DNA from: Gammaproteobacteria bacterium
GTDB taxonomy: Bacteria; Pseudomonadota; Gammaproteobacteria; Eutrophobiales; Eutrophobiaceae
Assembly: GCA_018676275.1 (NCBI GenBank)
Contig: JABHFC010000264.1
Coordinates: 1-5,321 of the forward strand
Direction of reading: 5' to 3'
DNA length: 5,321 nt
Shown: one piece after another, positions 5,031 to 5,321 of the stretch
Position numbering within the stretch: the first letter of the stretch is position 1
Layout: each line of letters opens with the position of its first letter
Notes under the pieces: generated by a model
Told to the model about the DNA's origin: nothing
Seen by the model: only the letters and a program-made list of their open reading frames with translations
The model's database searches: none
Program-made: the position numbers and the translations under genes

Positions 5031-5321
5031 TAGGACTCTCCTGCCAATATGGCGGCATCGAGTGTAATTTCTATCATTTCATCAAATGAGGACTGACGTT
5101 CTTCCGTGGATAATGCAGCTCCCGTACGGATATGGTCGCTGACAGTGCAAATGGTTGCAGCTTTAGCACCGAATTCAGCCGCCAGACCGTATAGACCTGC
5201 GGCTTCCATTTCGATACCAAGGATATTGTATTTTTCCATGATATCGAACATCCCCGGGTCCGGGGTATAAAATAAATCAGCGGAAAAAATATTACCCACC
5301 TGAATATCGACTTTTCTTTTA
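5030..5321 (-). CDS. deoD: Purine nucleoside phosphorylase, DeoD type (C-terminal part, start outside window)
   Basis: The frame is open from the right edge to the TAA at 5030-5032, giving the last 96 residues of a protein usually about 235-240 long. It is highly similar to the end of E. coli DeoD. GNIFSADLFYTPDP is followed by the nucleoside-binding GIEMEAAGLYG (Val-Glu-Met-Glu loop in E. coli), then CTVSDH with the Ser-Asp pair that contacts and protonates the purine, and an ERQ segment matching the catalytic Arg217 region. The enzyme splits purine (deoxy)nucleosides with phosphate into base and (deoxy)ribose-1-phosphate in the cytoplasm for salvage. An internal GTG at 5299 is the Val of VGNIFSA, not a start. 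It is the upstream gene of a coupled pair with the ydcZ-like transporter. Other deo genes are not visible, but may lie to the right. Confidence 0.93.
   Translation of the reverse strand, partial: KRKVDIQVGNIFSADLFYTPDPGMFDIMEKYNILGIEMEAAGLYGLAAEFGAKAATICTVSDHIRTGAALSTEERQSSFDEMIEITLDAAILAGES

Overview
The window looks like an ordinary, moderately AT-rich chromosomal segment of a gammaproteobacterium, possibly a marine or aquatic one. This rests on an E. coli-type DeoD at the right edge, a YdcZ-family transporter, a YciI protein, strong Shine-Dalgarno sites, and an intergenic palindrome of a style I recall from gammaproteobacterial genomes. The genus cannot be named from the sequence. There is no rRNA, tRNA, CRISPR array, transposase or phage gene.

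Layout from left to right. (1) 1-350 (+): the 3' end of a multi-spanning membrane protein, probably YkvI-like (COG3949). (2) 445-1372 (-): two tandem paralogous CBS-pair proteins in a tight operon, convergent with (1). (3) 1373-1737: a 365-base intergenic region with the likely CBS-operon promoter, a leader hairpin and a long imperfect palindrome at 1579-1659. (4) 1738-2927 (+): a YciI-like protein, then an unrecognised five-helix membrane protein with a C-terminal soluble domain. (5) 3003-3776 (-): a membrane fatty-acid desaturase/hydroxylase-type di-iron enzyme, preceded by a perfect 17-base palindrome lying within a possible core promoter. (6) 4014-5321 (-): deoD (partial), a YdcZ/DUF606 transporter overlapping it by one base, and after 90 bases a small two-helix membrane protein that may carry a PH-like domain.

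The genes do not form one system; they fall into several small transcription units. The observations most worth checking are the two CBS proteins, whose ligand motifs are degraded in complementary positions and suggest a heteromeric sensor; the palindromic candidate operator in front of the desaturase; and the translational coupling of deoD to a transporter of unknown substrate. I found no convincing new defence or mobile system.
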